This document shows, one piece after another, positions 23,451 to 23,717 of a DNA stretch of 23,717 bases. How positions within the stretch are numbered: the first letter of the stretch is position 1; every line of letters begins with the position of its first letter. A program made the translations under genes and the position numbers. Below the pieces are notes generated by a model. It saw only the letters and a program-made list of their open reading frames with translations, was not told the DNA's origin and searched no databases. The stretch covers positions 1-23,717 of the forward strand of contig JABLYX010000071.1 in NCBI GenBank assembly GCA_018265615.1. Reading direction: 5' to 3'. The DNA is from Lentisphaeria bacterium. GTDB taxonomy: Bacteria; Verrucomicrobiota; Lentisphaeria; Victivallales; Victivallaceae.

Positions 23451-23717
23451 TCAGCTCTCTTCCTTCATCGGTTTGCGGTAAACCGCAATCGTGATCGGGT
23501 TCTCCGCCCTCATCAGCGTCTGTCCGCCGAGCGCCGTCCCGCGGCTCACGTTCACGGTCAGGAACTCACTCCGATCCGGAGCGAGCACGCCGGCGAGCGT
23601 CGCGGCGCTCTCGGCGAGAACCGCCGTGACGACCATGACGCCGCCCGGCTTCAGCCGTTCAAAACAGCCGCGCAGGATCCCTTCGAGCCCGGCCCCGCCG
23701 CCGCCGACGAACACGCG
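23451..23717 (-). CDS. cbiT: Precorrin-6B / cobalt-precorrin-6B methyltransferase C-terminus (CbiT or CobL), cut by window edge
   Basis: The frame is open to the right edge, so only the last 88 residues are present. VFVGGGGAGLEGILRGCFERLKPGGVMVVTAVLAESAATL matches the CbiT-type methyltransferase fold, where GG(G/S) and the 'LKPGG.iV.navtlE' strand-helix are diagnostic. CbiT methylates C15 and decarboxylates the C12 acetate of (cobalt-)precorrin-7. It may be stand-alone CbiT or the C-terminal half of a CbiE-CbiT (CobL) fusion; the window does not show which. Its TGA is immediately followed by the ATG of cbiF-cbiG. Confidence 0.9.
   Translation of the reverse strand, partial: RVFVGGGGAGLEGILRGCFERLKPGGVMVVTAVLAESAATLAGVLAPDRSEFLTVNVSRGTALGGQTLMRAENPITIAVYRKPMKEES

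Noticed and set aside
1..23717. tRNA, rRNA, CRISPR arrays, insertion sequences, prophage or attachment sites
   Set aside because: None seen: no cloverleaf-like CCA-ending segments, no regularly spaced repeats, no transposase or integrase frames.

Overview
The window is a GC-rich (roughly 60-65%) bacterial chromosome segment. Its character points to a Lentisphaerota/Victivallales-type bacterium: two stand-alone type IV pseudopilin-like proteins, each starting MKRN(Y)FTLIELLVVIAIIAILA, are paired with secreted glycoside hydrolases and LacI regulators, next to an anaerobic cobalamin operon. The taxonomy is my inference from gene style; no rRNA or tRNA lies in the window to test it.

Region 1 (1-7.4 kb) is carbohydrate-related. 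On the + strand run the 3' end of a LacI-type regulator, a pseudopilin-like protein and a 1161-residue secreted clan GH-A-like protein with a duplicated N-terminal module. Convergent to it on the - strand is a second two-gene unit: a pseudopilin-like protein followed by a secreted GH50/beta-agarase-like hydrolase. A strong intrinsic terminator separates the two units at 4.5 kb. The second unit has a near-consensus sigma70-type promoter and palindromes upstream. The repeated pseudopilin-then-hydrolase arrangement is the most suggestive system in the window.

Region 2 (7.4-7.9 kb) is a 500-bp intergenic stretch. Its right half contains five successive stem-loops and may encode a structured RNA read on the + strand. 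No RNA family was recognised.

Region 3 (7.9-15.2 kb) is a set of mostly single-gene units: a secreted DUF4139 protein (-), a polysaccharide-deacetylase-like protein (+), a hotdog thioesterase (-), an NSS-family Na+ symporter with an unusual extra hydrophobic segment (+), a LacI repressor (-), and a divergent (alpha/alpha)6-barrel glycosidase-like protein (+). Promoters are readable for most of these. The LacI/glycosidase intergenic region has an operator-like palindrome on the repressor's own -10 box and a related site just downstream of the glycosidase promoter.

Region 4 (15.2-23.7 kb) is one long - strand cobalamin operon. In transcription order it reads: 3' end of cbiT/cobL, a cbiF-cbiG fusion, cbiH (cobJ), cobB (cbiA), cbiB (cobD), cobC, cobU, cobT, cobS and a DUF523 gene. 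Genes abut or overlap, five junctions by the 4-nt ATGA overlap. The set covers mid-corrin-ring steps, a,c-amidation, aminopropanol attachment and nucleotide-loop assembly. The promoter, any B12 riboswitch and the early genes would lie beyond 23717.
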